Below are positions 17,507-26,458 of a stretch of DNA of 64,000 bases, piece by piece (the stretch's first letter is position 1; every line of letters begins with the position of its first letter). A program made the position numbers and the translations under genes. The notes beneath the pieces are model-generated. The model had not been told where the DNA came from, made no database searches, and worked only from the letters and a program-made list of their open reading frames with translations. Source of the DNA: Streptomyces canus 299MFChir4.1 (GTDB taxonomy: Bacteria > Actinomycetota > Actinomycetes > Streptomycetales > Streptomycetaceae); NCBI RefSeq assembly GCF_000383615.1, contig NZ_KB911584.1, positions 416,593-480,592 on the forward strand, read 5' to 3'.

Positions 17507-18445
17507 TCAGCTCTGGATCTGGTTCACCGCCACCGCGTCGTAATCGGTGGTGGGCGTGGGCTCCACGTCGAAGCGCGCGTTGGGCAGATACAGGCGCCTT
17601 CCCCAGGCGGCCACCGTCGTCGGGATGCGGAAGCGCGGGTCCGTGACACGGGTGATCGCGGTGCCCCGGGTGCCGGCGTCGTTCAGCCGGAACACGTCGA
17701 TCGCGTTCTGCTGCTGCTGGACGGCGTAGAGGGTCCGGCCGAGCAGCAACAGGCCGTCGCCGTTGGGGAGTTTCGCGGTGCCGAGGTCGACGGCCCGGGC
17801 GGCGCCGGTGGCGGGGTCGACCCGCATGAGGCCGCCGCCGTTCGCGAAGCCGTTCACCACGAGCAGGGCGCGGCCGTCGGGGGTGCGCTCGATGCCGTTG
17901 GCCGTGAAGTCGGGTCCCTGCTGCCAGTCCCCGGTCAGGGGTACGGTCGTCACCGCGCCCTTGGCCAGCTTGTAGAGCACCGGCTTGAAGGAGTCGGTGA
18001 ACCAGGCGGCGCCCGGGGTGAGGACCACGTCGTTCACGAAGGTGCCGCCGGTGGCGTACACCTGCTCGGTCACGCCGGAGCGGACGTCGACGGTCCGGAT
18101 CTCGGCGCTGTCGCCGCCGGCGAGGAAGAGTCTGCGGCCGTGCCGGTCGATCTTCAGGCCCACCGTCGGGCGGCCGGTGCCTCTCGCGACGATCCCGCCG
18201 CGGCCGGTGGCCAGGCTCGCCCGGTAGATGTCGCCGTTCGCGAGCGAGCCGAACCAGGCGTACGGCTCGGAGCCGATGGTGATGCCCTCGGGCTGGAAGC
18301 CCTCGGGCAGGGGGAACTGCGCGGGCCACGCGGCGCGCCGGGTGCCGGCCGCGTGCGCGGTGCCGCCGAGCAGGGCCGCTCCGGTGAGCGCGGCGGTCGT
18401 GGTCAGGAGTGTGCGACGTGCGAAGGAACGGTCTGCGGGTGCCAC
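17507..18445 (-). CDS. Exported SMP-30/gluconolactonase-like beta-propeller protein
   Basis: 312 aa from the GTG at 18445, chosen because GGAAGGA precedes it and it starts a twin-arginine signal (FARRTLLTTTAALTGAALL, cleavage near AHA-AG). The mature part has repeating strand motifs (GITIGSEPYAWFGSLANGDIYR, NGIERTPDGRALLVV, DGLLLLGRTLYAVQQQ broken at DGLLLLGRTLY) like SMP-30/NHL propellers. It is probably secreted folded via Tat. Enzymatic activity is not shown; a lactonase or a non-catalytic propeller are both possible. The frame is open to 18616 but that extension has no signal features. Confidence 0.75.
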   Translation of the reverse strand: MAPADRSFARRTLLTTTAALTGAALLGGTAHAAGTRRAAWPAQFPLPEGFQPEGITIGSEPYAWFGSLANGDIYRASLATGRGGIVARGTGRPTVGLKIDRHGRRLFLAGGDSAEIRTVDVRSGVTEQVYATGGTFVNDVVLTPGAAWFTDSFKPVLYKLAKGAVTTVPLTGDWQQGPDFTANGIERTPDGRALLVVNGFANGGGLMRVDPATGAARAVDLGTAKLPNGDGLLLLGRTLYAVQQQQNAIDVFRLNDAGTRGTAITRVTDPRFRIPTTVAAWGRRLYLPNARFDVEPTPTTDYDAVAVNQIQS

Positions 18446-18598
18446 GGGTGCGTCCTTCCGCAATAGGCTGGCCCGGGGGCCGGCCGAACAGTCAAGCGAC
18501 GCTCCCACCCCATCACATGACAGCGGCCTCCACAGGCTTCGGCCGGATTGTGACGTGACGTCGCTTTCTGGATGGATTGCACCCGATGCCCAACTCAA

Positions 18599-18640
18599 GG
18601 AAGGGGCGCTTCCCACCGCAGGGAGGGAAGCGCCCCTTCC
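18599..18640. terminator. Intrinsic terminator downstream of mshC
   Basis: Perfect stem GGAAGGGGCGCTTCC pairing with GGAAGCGCCCCTTCC, 11 bp beyond the mshC stop (minus strand). Confidence 0.75.
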
Positions 18641-18650
18641 GTTCGGCCTT

Positions 18651-19880
18651 CTAGAGGGCCACGCCGAGCAGCGCGTCCACCGCGCGGGTCACCACACCGG
18701 GGGCGCCCATGTCGGTACCCCCCTGCTCCTCCTGGAGGACGGCCCAGCGGTCGACGGCGGTCAGTGCGGTGGGCGCGTCGAGGTCGTTCGCGAGGGCCTC
18801 GCGGATCTCCTCGACGAGCGCCTCGGCGGAGGGTCCGTCGGGCCGGGAGACGGCGGCACGCCAGCGGCCCAGCCGCTCCACGGCGTCCTGGAGGACCTGG
18901 TCGGTCCACTCCCAGTCGGCCCGGTAGTGGTGGGCGAGCAGCGCGAGCCGGATGGCGGCGGGGTCGACGCCCTCGCGGCGCAGCTGCGACACGAAGACCA
19001 GGTTGCCCTTGGACTTCGACATCTTCTCGCCGTCGAGGCCGACCATGCCGGCGTGGACGTACGCCTTGGCCATGGGGAACTCGCCGGTCAGCACCTGGGC
19101 GTGCGAGGCGCCCATCTCGTGGTGCGGGAAGGCGAGGTCGGAACCGCCGCCCTGGACGTCGAAGGTCATTCCGAGGTGGTCAAGGGCGATCGCCACGCAC
19201 TCGATGTGCCAGCCGGGGCGTCCCCGGCCGAGCGAGGCGCCGTCCCAGCTGGGCTCGCCCTCGCGGGCGGCCATCCACAGCATCGGGTCGAGGGGGTTCT
19301 TCTTGCCCGGACGGTCCGGGTCGCCGCCGCGCTCGGCGGACAGCAGCCGCATGGCGGCCGCGTCGAGGTTCGAGACCTTCCCGAAGTTCGGGTCGGACTC
19401 GACGGAGAAGTAGGTGTCGCCTTCGAGCTCGTAGGCGGCACCGGCGTCCCGCAGCCGCTCGACGAGCGGCACGATCCCGGGTATCGCCTCGACCGCACCG
19501 ATGTAGTGCTGCGGAGGCAGCATTCGGAGGGCGGTCATGTCCTCGCGGAAGAGGACCGTCTCCTTCTCGGCGAGCGCGGCCCAGTCGATGCTGTCCCGCT
19601 CGGCGCGCTCCAGGAGCGGATCGTCGATGTCGGTGACGTTCTGGACGTAGTGAACCTGGCGCTTGGTGTCGAGCCACACGCGCTGCACGAGGTCGAACGC
19701 GTTGTAGGTCGCGGCGTGCCCCATGTGGGTGGCGTCGTACGGCGTGATGCCGCAGACGTAGAGACGGGCGACAGGACCGGGGTCGAGGGAGACCAGACCA
19801 CCGGTCGCGGTGTCGTGGATCCTCAGGTCGCGGCCCTGACCAAGCAGGGCGGGGACCTCGGAAGCGGGCCAGGCATGCAT
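18651..19880 (-). CDS. mshC: Mycothiol biosynthesis cysteine ligase MshC
   Basis: ATP-dependent L-cysteine:1D-myo-inositol 2-amino-2-deoxy-alpha-D-glucopyranoside ligase, the third dedicated step of mycothiol synthesis. 409 aa, a cysteinyl-tRNA-synthetase paralogue lacking the tRNA-binding C-terminus. Zinc ligand C43 is in [16 protein letters not shown] (HIGH-like T51-H-M-G-H55), with [21 protein letters not shown] and K286-M-S-K-S. The start [10 protein letters not shown] and the [11 protein letters not shown] signature distinguish MshC from CysS. It lies last in a co-directional set with a kinase-like protein, DUF3090 and a histidine phosphatase. Confidence 0.95.
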   Translation of the reverse strand: MHAWPASEVPALLGQGRDLRIHDTATGGLVSLDPGPVARLYVCGITPYDATHMGHAATYNAFDLVQRVWLDTKRQVHYVQNVTDIDDPLLERAERDSIDWAALAEKETVLFREDMTALRMLPPQHYIGAVEAIPGIVPLVERLRDAGAAYELEGDTYFSVESDPNFGKVSNLDAAAMRLLSAERGGDPDRPGKKNPLDPMLWMAAREGEPSWDGASLGRGRPGWHIECVAIALDHLGMTFDVQGGGSDLAFPHHEMGASHAQVLTGEFPMAKAYVHAGMVGLDGEKMSKSKGNLVFVSQLRREGVDPAAIRLALLAHHYRADWEWTDQVLQDAVERLGRWRAAVSRPDGPSAEALVEEIREALANDLDAPTALTAVDRWAVLQEEQGGTDMGAPGVVTRAVDALLGVAL

Positions 19881-20005
19881 GTCATGAGCCTAACCGGACG
19901 GATGTTCCGTATACGAACCGGACCGGGCCAGATGGCCGGTAAGGCCTTCTTGCGCCGTACGGCCCGGTGTGCAATGCGCGCCGCGGGCCCGGGTGCAGTG
20001 TCCTG

Positions 20006-20818
20006 CTAGACGGGCGGCCAGGGAATGGCCGGCCACTCGCCGCTCGGTTCGGGGTGCTTGCCGGAGTCCAGCAGCGCGTCGACACGCGCGCGTGTGGCGT
20101 CGAGTTCGGCGGGGGTGATCAGAGTGGCCAGCCGGGTCGCCAGCTCGCCCGACAGGGCCTCCTTGAGGCCTTTCAGGACGTCGACCGCCTCCCCCGTCAG
20201 CGGCTCGCCCGCCCAGCCCCACAGCAGGGTCCGCAGCTTGTTCTCGACGTTGAAGGTCACACCGTGGTCGATGCCGTAGAGCCGGCCGCCCTCGGCGGGC
20301 AGCAGATGGCCGCCCTTGCGGTCCGCGTTGTTGATCACCGCGTCGAGGACGGCGAGCCTGCGCAGCCGCTCGTCGTCCGCGTGCACCAGCAGCGCGGTCC
20401 TCCCCTCGCCGACCTCGGCGAAGCCGATGGCCTTCCAGCCCGGCTCGGGCTCCTCGGCGTCGACCAGGGCGAGCAGCTCACTGCCGGGCACCCCCTCGAT
20501 CCACAGCTGGCACATGCCCTCGCCGAAGGGCCCGTCGCGCAGCACGGTGGGCGGCACCAGGCCCCAACCGGTCGCCTCGGACACCTCGTACGCGGCGACC
20601 TCGCGCTGGGCGAGGGTGCCGTCCGGGAAGTCCCACAGGGGTCGCTCGCCGCGGACCGGCTTGTAGACGCAGAGGACCTCCTGGCCCTCGTACGAGACGG
20701 AGCAGTGCAGCACCGCGTTGGAGGCGTCCCGGATCTGCCCGCGTACCGTCAGCTCGCCCCGGGCGAGCACCTCTGCCGTGGTCACGCTCCGCGGCGGTAT
20801 CCGTTCTGGCGCGGACAT
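20006..20818 (-). CDS. SCO1664-family protein, PI3/4-kinase-like fold (TIGR03843 type)
   Basis: 270 aa, a conserved actinobacterial family of unknown function found next to mshC. Kinase-like features include CVYKPVRGERPLWDF (Lys in a beta-strand), QREVAAYEVSEATGWGLVPPT, VLDAVINNADRKGGHLL and LYGIDHGVTFN, which resemble the catalytic D-x-N and D-x-G motifs of phosphatidylinositol 3/4-kinase-like proteins. The ATG at 20818 follows GGAAGGACACGT and overlaps the DUF3090 gene by 37 nt, indicating translational coupling. Substrate unknown. Confidence 0.85.
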   Translation of the reverse strand: MSAPERIPPRSVTTAEVLARGELTVRGQIRDASNAVLHCSVSYEGQEVLCVYKPVRGERPLWDFPDGTLAQREVAAYEVSEATGWGLVPPTVLRDGPFGEGMCQLWIEGVPGSELLALVDAEEPEPGWKAIGFAEVGEGRTALLVHADDERLRRLAVLDAVINNADRKGGHLLPAEGGRLYGIDHGVTFNVENKLRTLLWGWAGEPLTGEAVDVLKGLKEALSGELATRLATLITPAELDATRARVDALLDSGKHPEPSGEWPAIPWPPV

Positions 20819-21372
20819 ACGTGTCCTTCCGGGTCGAGCGGGAGGCTGCACAGCGGGCAGGGCGGCCGCCCCGCGTTGACCACATCGAGGGCGCGCTTGG
20901 CGAAGGCCCTGGCCTGCGCGCCGGTGAGGCGGACCCGCAGCATCGGGGGTCCGTTCTCCTCGTCCTGGAGGAGTCTCTCCTCGGCCTCGGCGAGGTCCTC
21001 CTCGGATTCGGCCTCCAGCTCCACGAGGGCCTGCGCCTCGACGATCATGCGCTGTTCGTCGCCGTCCCAGGCGAGGGCCATGGTGCCCACCCGGAACTCC
21101 TCCTCGACGGGGGTGTCGAGGGGCGCGGTGTCGGCGATCTCGGTGGGCGGCACGGCCGGCACGGGAGCGCTGCCGCCGCTGCGGCGCACGACCTCGTCGA
21201 GGAGTTCGTCCATCCGCTCGGCGAGGGCGGCCACCTGCGTCTTCTCCAGGGCCACGCTGGTCACTCTGGGGCCGGCCGTGGCCTGGAGGAAGAACGTACG
21301 GCGCCCGGGCAGTCCGACCGTGCCGGCCACGAAACGGTCCGGCGGGTCATAGAGGAACACCTGACGGGACAC
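20782..21372 (-). CDS. DUF3090 family protein (SCO1665/TIGR03847 type)
   Basis: 196 aa conserved actinobacterial protein. It begins MSRQVFLYDPPDRFVAGTVG (GTG start) and has a central acidic helix (EAQALVELEAESEEDLAEAE). The C-terminus carries a possible zinc ribbon (CPLCSLPLDPEGHVCPRQN). It overlaps the next gene by 37 nt. Always found with mshC and the kinase-like partner in this phylum as far as I recall; no biochemical role is known. Confidence 0.88.
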   Translation of the reverse strand: MSRQVFLYDPPDRFVAGTVGLPGRRTFFLQATAGPRVTSVALEKTQVAALAERMDELLDEVVRRSGGSAPVPAVPPTEIADTAPLDTPVEEEFRVGTMALAWDGDEQRMIVEAQALVELEAESEEDLAEAEERLLQDEENGPPMLRVRLTGAQARAFAKRALDVVNAGRPPCPLCSLPLDPEGHVCPRQNGYRRGA

Positions 21373-21477
21373 GTCCTGTCTCCATTGGATTCGTGAGTAC
21401 GGGATCGACGGGAACGACGGGATCGTCCACGCGTCAACGCGCTTGTGCGAACCGCTTCACCCTACTGCGCCCGACGA

Positions 21478-22164
21478 TCACGGTGCGCCCGCACCACCAC
21501 CCACCGGGGCGTCACCGCCCGGGGCCTCCTCGCGCGGCACCAGGGAGGCGAAGTCACCGGTGTCGCCGAGGCGGACGAGAAACGGCCGCAGCCGGGTGTA
21601 ACGGATGACGGTGATGGAACACGGTTCTACAGAGATCCTCTGGAAGAGGTCGAGATGAAGTCCGAGTGCGTCGGCGACGAGCGACTTGATGATGTCGCCG
21701 TGCGAGCACATCAGATAGACGGCGTCGGCTCCGTGATCGCGCTCCACGCGCGCGTTCCACTCGCGTACGGCCTCCGCCGCGCGCGTCTGCATCGCCCGCA
21801 TGGACTCGCCGCCGGGGAACGCGGCCGCCGACGGATGCGCCTGGACGACCTCCATGAGCGGCTCGTCCCCGAGCTCGGCGAGCTTGCGCCCGGACCAGTC
21901 GCCGTAGTGGCACTCCCCGATGCGCTCCTCGCTGTGCGCCCGGAGGCCGGGCCGGGCGTCGAGCAGGGGCTGGATCGTCTCCTGGCAGCGCTGGAGGGGG
22001 CTGGCGACGATCTCGGAGAGCGGCACCCCTTCGAGCCGTCCGGGCAGCGAGGCGGCCTGTGCGGTGCCGCGCTCGTCCAGGGCGACCCCGGGCGTCCACC
22101 CGGCGAGCAGTCCCTCGGTGTTCGCGGTGGATCGTCCGTGCCTGACAAGGATCAACGTGGGCAT
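21478..22164 (-). CDS. Histidine phosphatase family protein (MSMEG_4193-type)
   Basis: 228 aa phosphoglycerate-mutase-like phosphatase. The catalytic R8-H9-G10 is in LILVRHGRSTAN, with GEC-HYGDW (Glu acid), and the second catalytic His is in MCSHGDIIKSLVADALG. The ATG at 22164 gives the usual family N-terminus (MPTLILVRHG), although its Shine-Dalgarno is weak; an upstream ATG at 22221 would add 19 unsupported residues. First gene of the minus-strand set leading to mshC. It is divergent from corA. Substrate unknown. Confidence 0.9.
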   Translation of the reverse strand: MPTLILVRHGRSTANTEGLLAGWTPGVALDERGTAQAASLPGRLEGVPLSEIVASPLQRCQETIQPLLDARPGLRAHSEERIGECHYGDWSGRKLAELGDEPLMEVVQAHPSAAAFPGGESMRAMQTRAAEAVREWNARVERDHGADAVYLMCSHGDIIKSLVADALGLHLDLFQRISVEPCSITVIRYTRLRPFLVRLGDTGDFASLVPREEAPGGDAPVGGGAGAP

Positions 22165-22226
22165 GCGGCCCAGGGTAGGCGTACGCCGGGCTGCGGCGTC
22201 CTTCGAGCGAGGGGAGAACACACTCC

Positions 22227-23222
22227 GTGATCGTTGACTGTGCCATCTACCGGGAGGGACACCGGTCGGAGGGGCCCGAGGACCTGTCGGACGCGCTGGA
22301 CCAGGCGCGGCGGGCGGGCGGGTTCGTCTGGATCGGACTGCACGAGCCGACGGAGAAGGAGTTCGAGCTGGTCACCAAGGAGTTCGGACTGCATCCGCTG
22401 GCGGTGGAGGACGCCCTCAAGGCGCATCAGCGGCCCAAGCTGGAGGTGTACGACGACTCGCTGTTCGTGGTCCTCAAGCCGGTGGTGTACGAGCCGGAGA
22501 GCGACACCGTGTCCACCGGCGAGGTCATGCTCTTCCTCGGCGACGCCTTCGTGGTGACGGTCCGTCATGGTGTGGGCTCGCCGCTGAAGGCCGTACGGGA
22601 GCGTCTCGAGCAGGAGCCGAAGCTGCTCGGCAAGGGGCCCACCGCGGTGCTGTACGCGGTGGCCGACGCCGTCGTGGACCATTATTTGGAGGTGGCGACG
22701 GAACTGGGGACCGACCTGGAGGAGCTGGAAGCGGAGGTGTTCTCGCCGGACGGCGGCGGCTCGCGGGGCACCGCGTCGCGGATCTACACCTTCAAGCGGC
22801 AGGTCCTGGAGTTCCGCCGGGCCACCGTCCCGCTCACGATGCCGCTGACCCGGCTCGCGGGCGTGGGGGCGTACGGCGGGACGGTGCCGTTCGTGAACGA
22901 CAAGGCGCGGCCCTTCTTCCGGGACGTCAACGACCACCTCGCGCGCGTGAACGAGTCGGTGGAGGGCCTGGACCGGCTGGTGTCGGACGTCCTGTCGGCG
23001 CATCTGGCGCAGATGAGCGTCCGGCAGAACGACGACATGCGGAAGATCTCCGCGTGGGCGGCCATGGCGGCGATCCCCACGATGATCGCGGGGATCTACG
23101 GCATGAACTTCGACCACATGCCGGAGCTGCACTGGGTGTGGGCGTATCCGGCGGTGATCGTGCTGATGGGCGTGCTGGAAGTGCTGCTGTACCGGACGTT
23201 CAAACGCCGGGGCTGGCTGTAG
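22227..23222 (+). CDS. corA: CorA-type magnesium/cobalt transporter
   Basis: 331 aa inner-membrane divalent cation channel. It has a large cytoplasmic N-terminal domain (1-265) with a long helix, then two C-terminal transmembrane helices (about 268-290 and 302-322). The family hallmark G292-M-N294 (IYGMNF) sits between them. The GTG start at 22227 is near the divergent phosphatase start. It is convergent with the ferritin-like gene with only 7 bp between stops. Confidence 0.95.
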   Translation: MIVDCAIYREGHRSEGPEDLSDALDQARRAGGFVWIGLHEPTEKEFELVTKEFGLHPLAVEDALKAHQRPKLEVYDDSLFVVLKPVVYEPESDTVSTGEVMLFLGDAFVVTVRHGVGSPLKAVRERLEQEPKLLGKGPTAVLYAVADAVVDHYLEVATELGTDLEELEAEVFSPDGGGSRGTASRIYTFKRQVLEFRRATVPLTMPLTRLAGVGAYGGTVPFVNDKARPFFRDVNDHLARVNESVEGLDRLVSDVLSAHLAQMSVRQNDDMRKISAWAAMAAIPTMIAGIYGMNFDHMPELHWVWAYPAVIVLMGVLEVLLYRTFKRRGWL

Positions 23223-23229
23223 CGGACGC

Positions 23230-24018
23230 TCAGGCGAACTCGGGGGCGGAGGTGGCGGGTCCGCCGAGGGCGTCGCGGCGCTGCGGCGGCTTCAGGGAGA
23301 CCATGCGGCGCCAGCCCGCGGCGCGTTCGTAGGCGTAGACGCCGTGGATGCCCGCGGCGAGGACGGCGGACTTCGCGCGGGACCAGCCGAGGACCCGTCC
23401 CATGTGGGCCATCACCGCGAGGCTGACGTCCCGGTAGACGCGGATCTCGGCCAGCGCGCACTGCCTGAGCGTGTGCTGGATGGCGCGGCCGTGGCCGGCG
23501 TGGGCGAAGCGCAGCAATTCCTCGTGGCAGTAGGCGAGGTGGTTGTCCTCGTCGCTGGAGATCATCCGCACCGCCCGCCCGAGGTCGGGGTGGTCGGCGA
23601 AGTGCTTGCGCAGCAGCTCCATCTGTTCGGAGGCCCGCTGTTCGGTGACCCGGCTGTGGGCGAGGTAGGTGACGATGTCGTGCACGGTCAGCGGCTCGTC
23701 GCTGTGGAGCTTCTCGTGGGCGAGACCGATGCCGTGCTTCTCCAGGAGCATCGTGTAGTCCGTCTCCGGTGGGACGGGGACGGGTGCGAGACCGCGCTTC
23801 TTCATGAGGGCGTTGAAGATCCGCCCGTGCTTGTCCTCGTCGGCGCCGTGCCGGGCGATCTTGGGGGCGAGTTCACGTTCGCCCGGCGGTACCAGAGCGG
23901 CGATGCGGGCGTTCTCCCAGCCGCCCTGGGACTCCCCGCTGGCCGCGATGGAGCAGAACAGCCGGAAGGACTCGTCGTGGTCGAGGATCTCCTGGAACAG
24001 GCTCTTGGCCGAAAGCAT
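23230..24018 (-). CDS. Ferritin-like di-iron superfamily protein
   Basis: 262 aa, ATG at 24018 after AGAGAGGTG. Helical; carboxylate/histidine motifs that could bind two metals are GADEDKHGRIF (E-x-x-H) and SSDEDNHLAYCHEEL, with a third in LLEKHGIGLAHEKL. The C-terminus contains YERAAGWRRMVSLKPPQRR, basic. Ferritin-like oxidases and iron-handling proteins share this fold; there is no evidence for cage formation or a specific reaction. It is conserved in Streptomyces beside corA. Confidence 0.72.
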   Translation of the reverse strand: MLSAKSLFQEILDHDESFRLFCSIAASGESQGGWENARIAALVPPGERELAPKIARHGADEDKHGRIFNALMKKRGLAPVPVPPETDYTMLLEKHGIGLAHEKLHSDEPLTVHDIVTYLAHSRVTEQRASEQMELLRKHFADHPDLGRAVRMISSDEDNHLAYCHEELLRFAHAGHGRAIQHTLRQCALAEIRVYRDVSLAVMAHMGRVLGWSRAKSAVLAAGIHGVYAYERAAGWRRMVSLKPPQRRDALGGPATSAPEFA

Positions 24019-24182
24019 CGTGGGGCACCTCTCTGCCGGACTCCGCGGCAATCCGCAAAGAACGAGTCAAATGCGGCGGGAGGGGTGCTGCAACAGCTGT
24101 GCCGGACGACTCCGCCAAAAGGAGGATGACCGGGGACACCAGGGGGCGTAACCGCGCGGGCGCGGGCGCGTTGAATCACGTG

Positions 24183-24225
24183 ACGGCCGTGGCGGGGAAG
24201 ACCCCCGAGCCCCCACCACGGCCGT
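24183..24225. terminator. Terminator hairpin downstream of the LLM gene
   Basis: ACGGCCGTGGCGGGG pairs with CCCCACCACGGCCGT apart from one bulged base, loop 13 nt, 18 bp beyond the LLM oxidoreductase stop on the minus strand. Confidence 0.65.
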
Positions 24226-24243
24226 AGAGCATCGCGAAGGCGA

Positions 24244-25299
24244 TCAGGCGAGACCCGCGTGCTCCAGGGCCTCGGTGCCGGCGCGGAGTGAGGCGAGGCG
24301 CTCGTCGAGGGTGAAGCCGGCGGGAGCCAGGGTCAGGGTGGTGACGCCGGCCGCCGCGTACTCCTTCATACGGTCCGCGATGCGGTCCACGGAGCCGAGC
24401 AGGGTGGTCTTGTCGATGAGGTCGTGCGGAATGGCGGCCGCGGCGCCGTCCTTGTCGCCGGCCAGGTACTTGTCCTGGATCTCGGCGGCCGCCGCCTCGA
24501 AGCCCATGCGCTGGGCGAGCTGGTTGTAGAAGTTCTGCTTGCGGCTGCCCATGCCGCCCACGTACAGCGCGGTGTAGGGGCGGAAGGTGTCGGCGAGCGT
24601 GGTGACGTCCTTGTCCTCGCCGAGGGCGAGCGGGAGGGTCGGGGCGATGTCGAACCCGTCCAGGGTCTTGCCCGCCTTCTCGCGTCCGGCGCGCAGATGC
24701 CGGATCGCGGTGTCCTCCAGGTGCTCGGCGGAGGGGAAGATCAGCAGGGCGCCGTCGGCGATCTCGCCGGTCTGCTCCAGGTTCTTCGGACCGATCGCGG
24801 CGATGTACAGCGGGATGTGCTCGCGCTCCGGGTGCACGGTCAGCTTGAGCGGCTTGCCGGGGCCGCCGGGCAGCGGCAGCGTCCAGTGCTGACCCTCGTA
24901 GGAGAGGCGCTCGCGAGACATGGCCTTGCGGACGATCTCGACGTACTCACGCGTGCGTGCCAGCGGCTTGTCGAACTTGACGCCGTACCAGCCCTCGGAG
25001 ACCTGCGGACCCGAGACACCGAGCCCGAGGCGGAAACGGCCCCCGGAGAGGGAGTCGAGGGTGGCGGCGGTCATCGCGGTCATCGCCGGCTGGCGGGCCG
25101 GGATCTGGAAGATGGCCGAACCGACATCGATGCGCTCGGTCTGGGCCGCGACCCAGGTGAGCACGGTGGCCGCGTCCGAGCCGTAGGCCTCGGCGGCCCA
25201 GCAGACGGCGTATCCGAGCCGGTCGGCCTCCTGGGCGACGGCGAGATTGTCCGCGTCCATTCCGGCGCCCCAGTAGCCGAGGTTGATCCCGAGCTGCAT
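24244..25299 (-). CDS. LLM-class (luciferase-like) F420-dependent oxidoreductase
   Basis: 351 aa TIM-barrel oxidoreductase. N-terminal MQLGINLGYWGAG, WAAEAYGSDA, a cis-peptide region SAIFQIPARQPAMTAMTAATLD (cut at IPARQPAMTAMTA), and LGLGVSGPQVSEGWYG are typical of F420-binding members of the family. Streptomyces makes F420, which supports that cofactor, but flavin cannot be excluded. Monocistronic by appearance, with its own palindrome upstream (25312-25325) and a terminator. Substrate unknown. Confidence 0.9.
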   Translation of the reverse strand: MQLGINLGYWGAGMDADNLAVAQEADRLGYAVCWAAEAYGSDAATVLTWVAAQTERIDVGSAIFQIPARQPAMTAMTAATLDSLSGGRFRLGLGVSGPQVSEGWYGVKFDKPLARTREYVEIVRKAMSRERLSYEGQHWTLPLPGGPGKPLKLTVHPEREHIPLYIAAIGPKNLEQTGEIADGALLIFPSAEHLEDTAIRHLRAGREKAGKTLDGFDIAPTLPLALGEDKDVTTLADTFRPYTALYVGGMGSRKQNFYNQLAQRMGFEAAAAEIQDKYLAGDKDGAAAAIPHDLIDKTTLLGSVDRIADRMKEYAAAGVTTLTLAPAGFTLDERLASLRAGTEALEHAGLA

Positions 25300-25311
25300 G
25301 GCCGATTCCCC

Positions 25312-25325
25312 TTACCGATCAGTAA
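25312..25325. promoter_or_regulatory. Palindromic candidate operator upstream of the LLM gene
   Basis: TTACCGATCAGTAA, 13 bp upstream of the LLM start codon, is palindromic except for one mismatched base pair around the central GATC. It resembles TetR-family operators. The regulator is not identified. Confidence 0.5.
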
Positions 25326-25474
25326 CGTCCTTGTCGCAGACCATAGCGCGGCCGGGCGGCTCCGGGCAGGCCCCGGCCCGTGCCGGTGACCTGGGGGCGA
25401 TTGCCGCGCACCTGTCTGAATCCGTTGTCCACAGGCCCCCACGCGACAGGTTCTGGCCAGTAATCTCGGCGTTC

Positions 25475-26458
25475 ATGGAGCAGAGGCATCTCGGTCGTAC
25501 CGGCCTGCGCGTGTCCCGCATCGGGCTCGGCACCCTCACCTGGGGCAGGGACACCGACGAGCACGACGCTGCGGACCTCCTGAAAACGTTCTGGGAGGCG
25601 GGCGGCACGCTGGTCGACACGGCGGACGTGTACGGCGACGGGGAGGCCGAATATCTGCTCGGGCGCCTGATAGAAGGCCTGGTCCCGCGCCGGGACCTGG
25701 TCATTTCCACGAAGGCGGGCAGCGTGCCCGACCCGGACGTCCGCGTCGACGGCTCGCGCGGCCATCTGCTCTCCGCGCTGGACGACTCGCTGGCCCGGCT
25801 CGGCACCGACTACGTCGACGTGTGGCACATCCACTCCTGGGACCCCTGCACCCCGTTGGAGGAGACGCTCCAGGCCCTCGACGTGGCCGTCAGCAGCGGT
25901 CGCGCCCGCTATGCCGGGGTCTCCAACTTCTGCGGCTGGCAGCTGGCCAAGGCAGGCACCTGGCAGCTGGCGGCGCCCGGGACCCGGACCCGGCTGGCCG
26001 CCACACAGCTGGAGTACTCGCTGCTGCAGCGCGGGGTGGAGCGCGAGGTGCTGCCGGCCGCGCTCGATCTGGGCATCGGGCTGCTGCCCTCCTCGCCGCT
26101 GGGCCGCGGTGTGCTGACGGGCAAGTACCGCAAATCCACCCCGGCCGACTCGCGGGGTGCCTCGGAGCATCTGGCGCCGTTCGTCGCGCCGTACCTCGAC
26201 GACACCGCGAGCCACATCGTGGAGGCGGTGACCACGGCGGCCGACGGACTCGCGGTGACGCCCCTCCAGGTGGCCCTCGCATGGGTCCGCGACCGGCCCG
26301 GAGTGACCGCGCCGATCGTCGGCGCGCGCAACTCGCAGCAGCTCACGGCGGCATTGTCAGTGGAGGCCCTTAGTCTTCCTGACGAGATCTGCCGGGCGCT
26401 CGACGATGTGTCGGCGCCCGTGCACCGCTATCCCGATCACGACTGGAGCACGCTGTGA
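25475..26458 (+). CDS. Aldo/keto reductase
   Basis: 327 aa NADPH-dependent oxidoreductase of the AKR superfamily. It begins MEQRHLGRTGLRVSRIGLGT; catalytic tetrad positions appear as D and Y in LVDTADVYGDGEAEYLLG, Lys in ISTKAG and His in WHIHSW. The C-terminal cofactor segment is APIVGARNSQQL. The ATG at 25475 was chosen over upstream in-frame codons because the family N-terminus begins there. The stop overlaps the following GTG (GTGA), so the next gene is translationally coupled. Physiological substrate unknown. Confidence 0.92.
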   Translation: MEQRHLGRTGLRVSRIGLGTLTWGRDTDEHDAADLLKTFWEAGGTLVDTADVYGDGEAEYLLGRLIEGLVPRRDLVISTKAGSVPDPDVRVDGSRGHLLSALDDSLARLGTDYVDVWHIHSWDPCTPLEETLQALDVAVSSGRARYAGVSNFCGWQLAKAGTWQLAAPGTRTRLAATQLEYSLLQRGVEREVLPAALDLGIGLLPSSPLGRGVLTGKYRKSTPADSRGASEHLAPFVAPYLDDTASHIVEAVTTAADGLAVTPLQVALAWVRDRPGVTAPIVGARNSQQLTAALSVEALSLPDEICRALDDVSAPVHRYPDHDWSTL

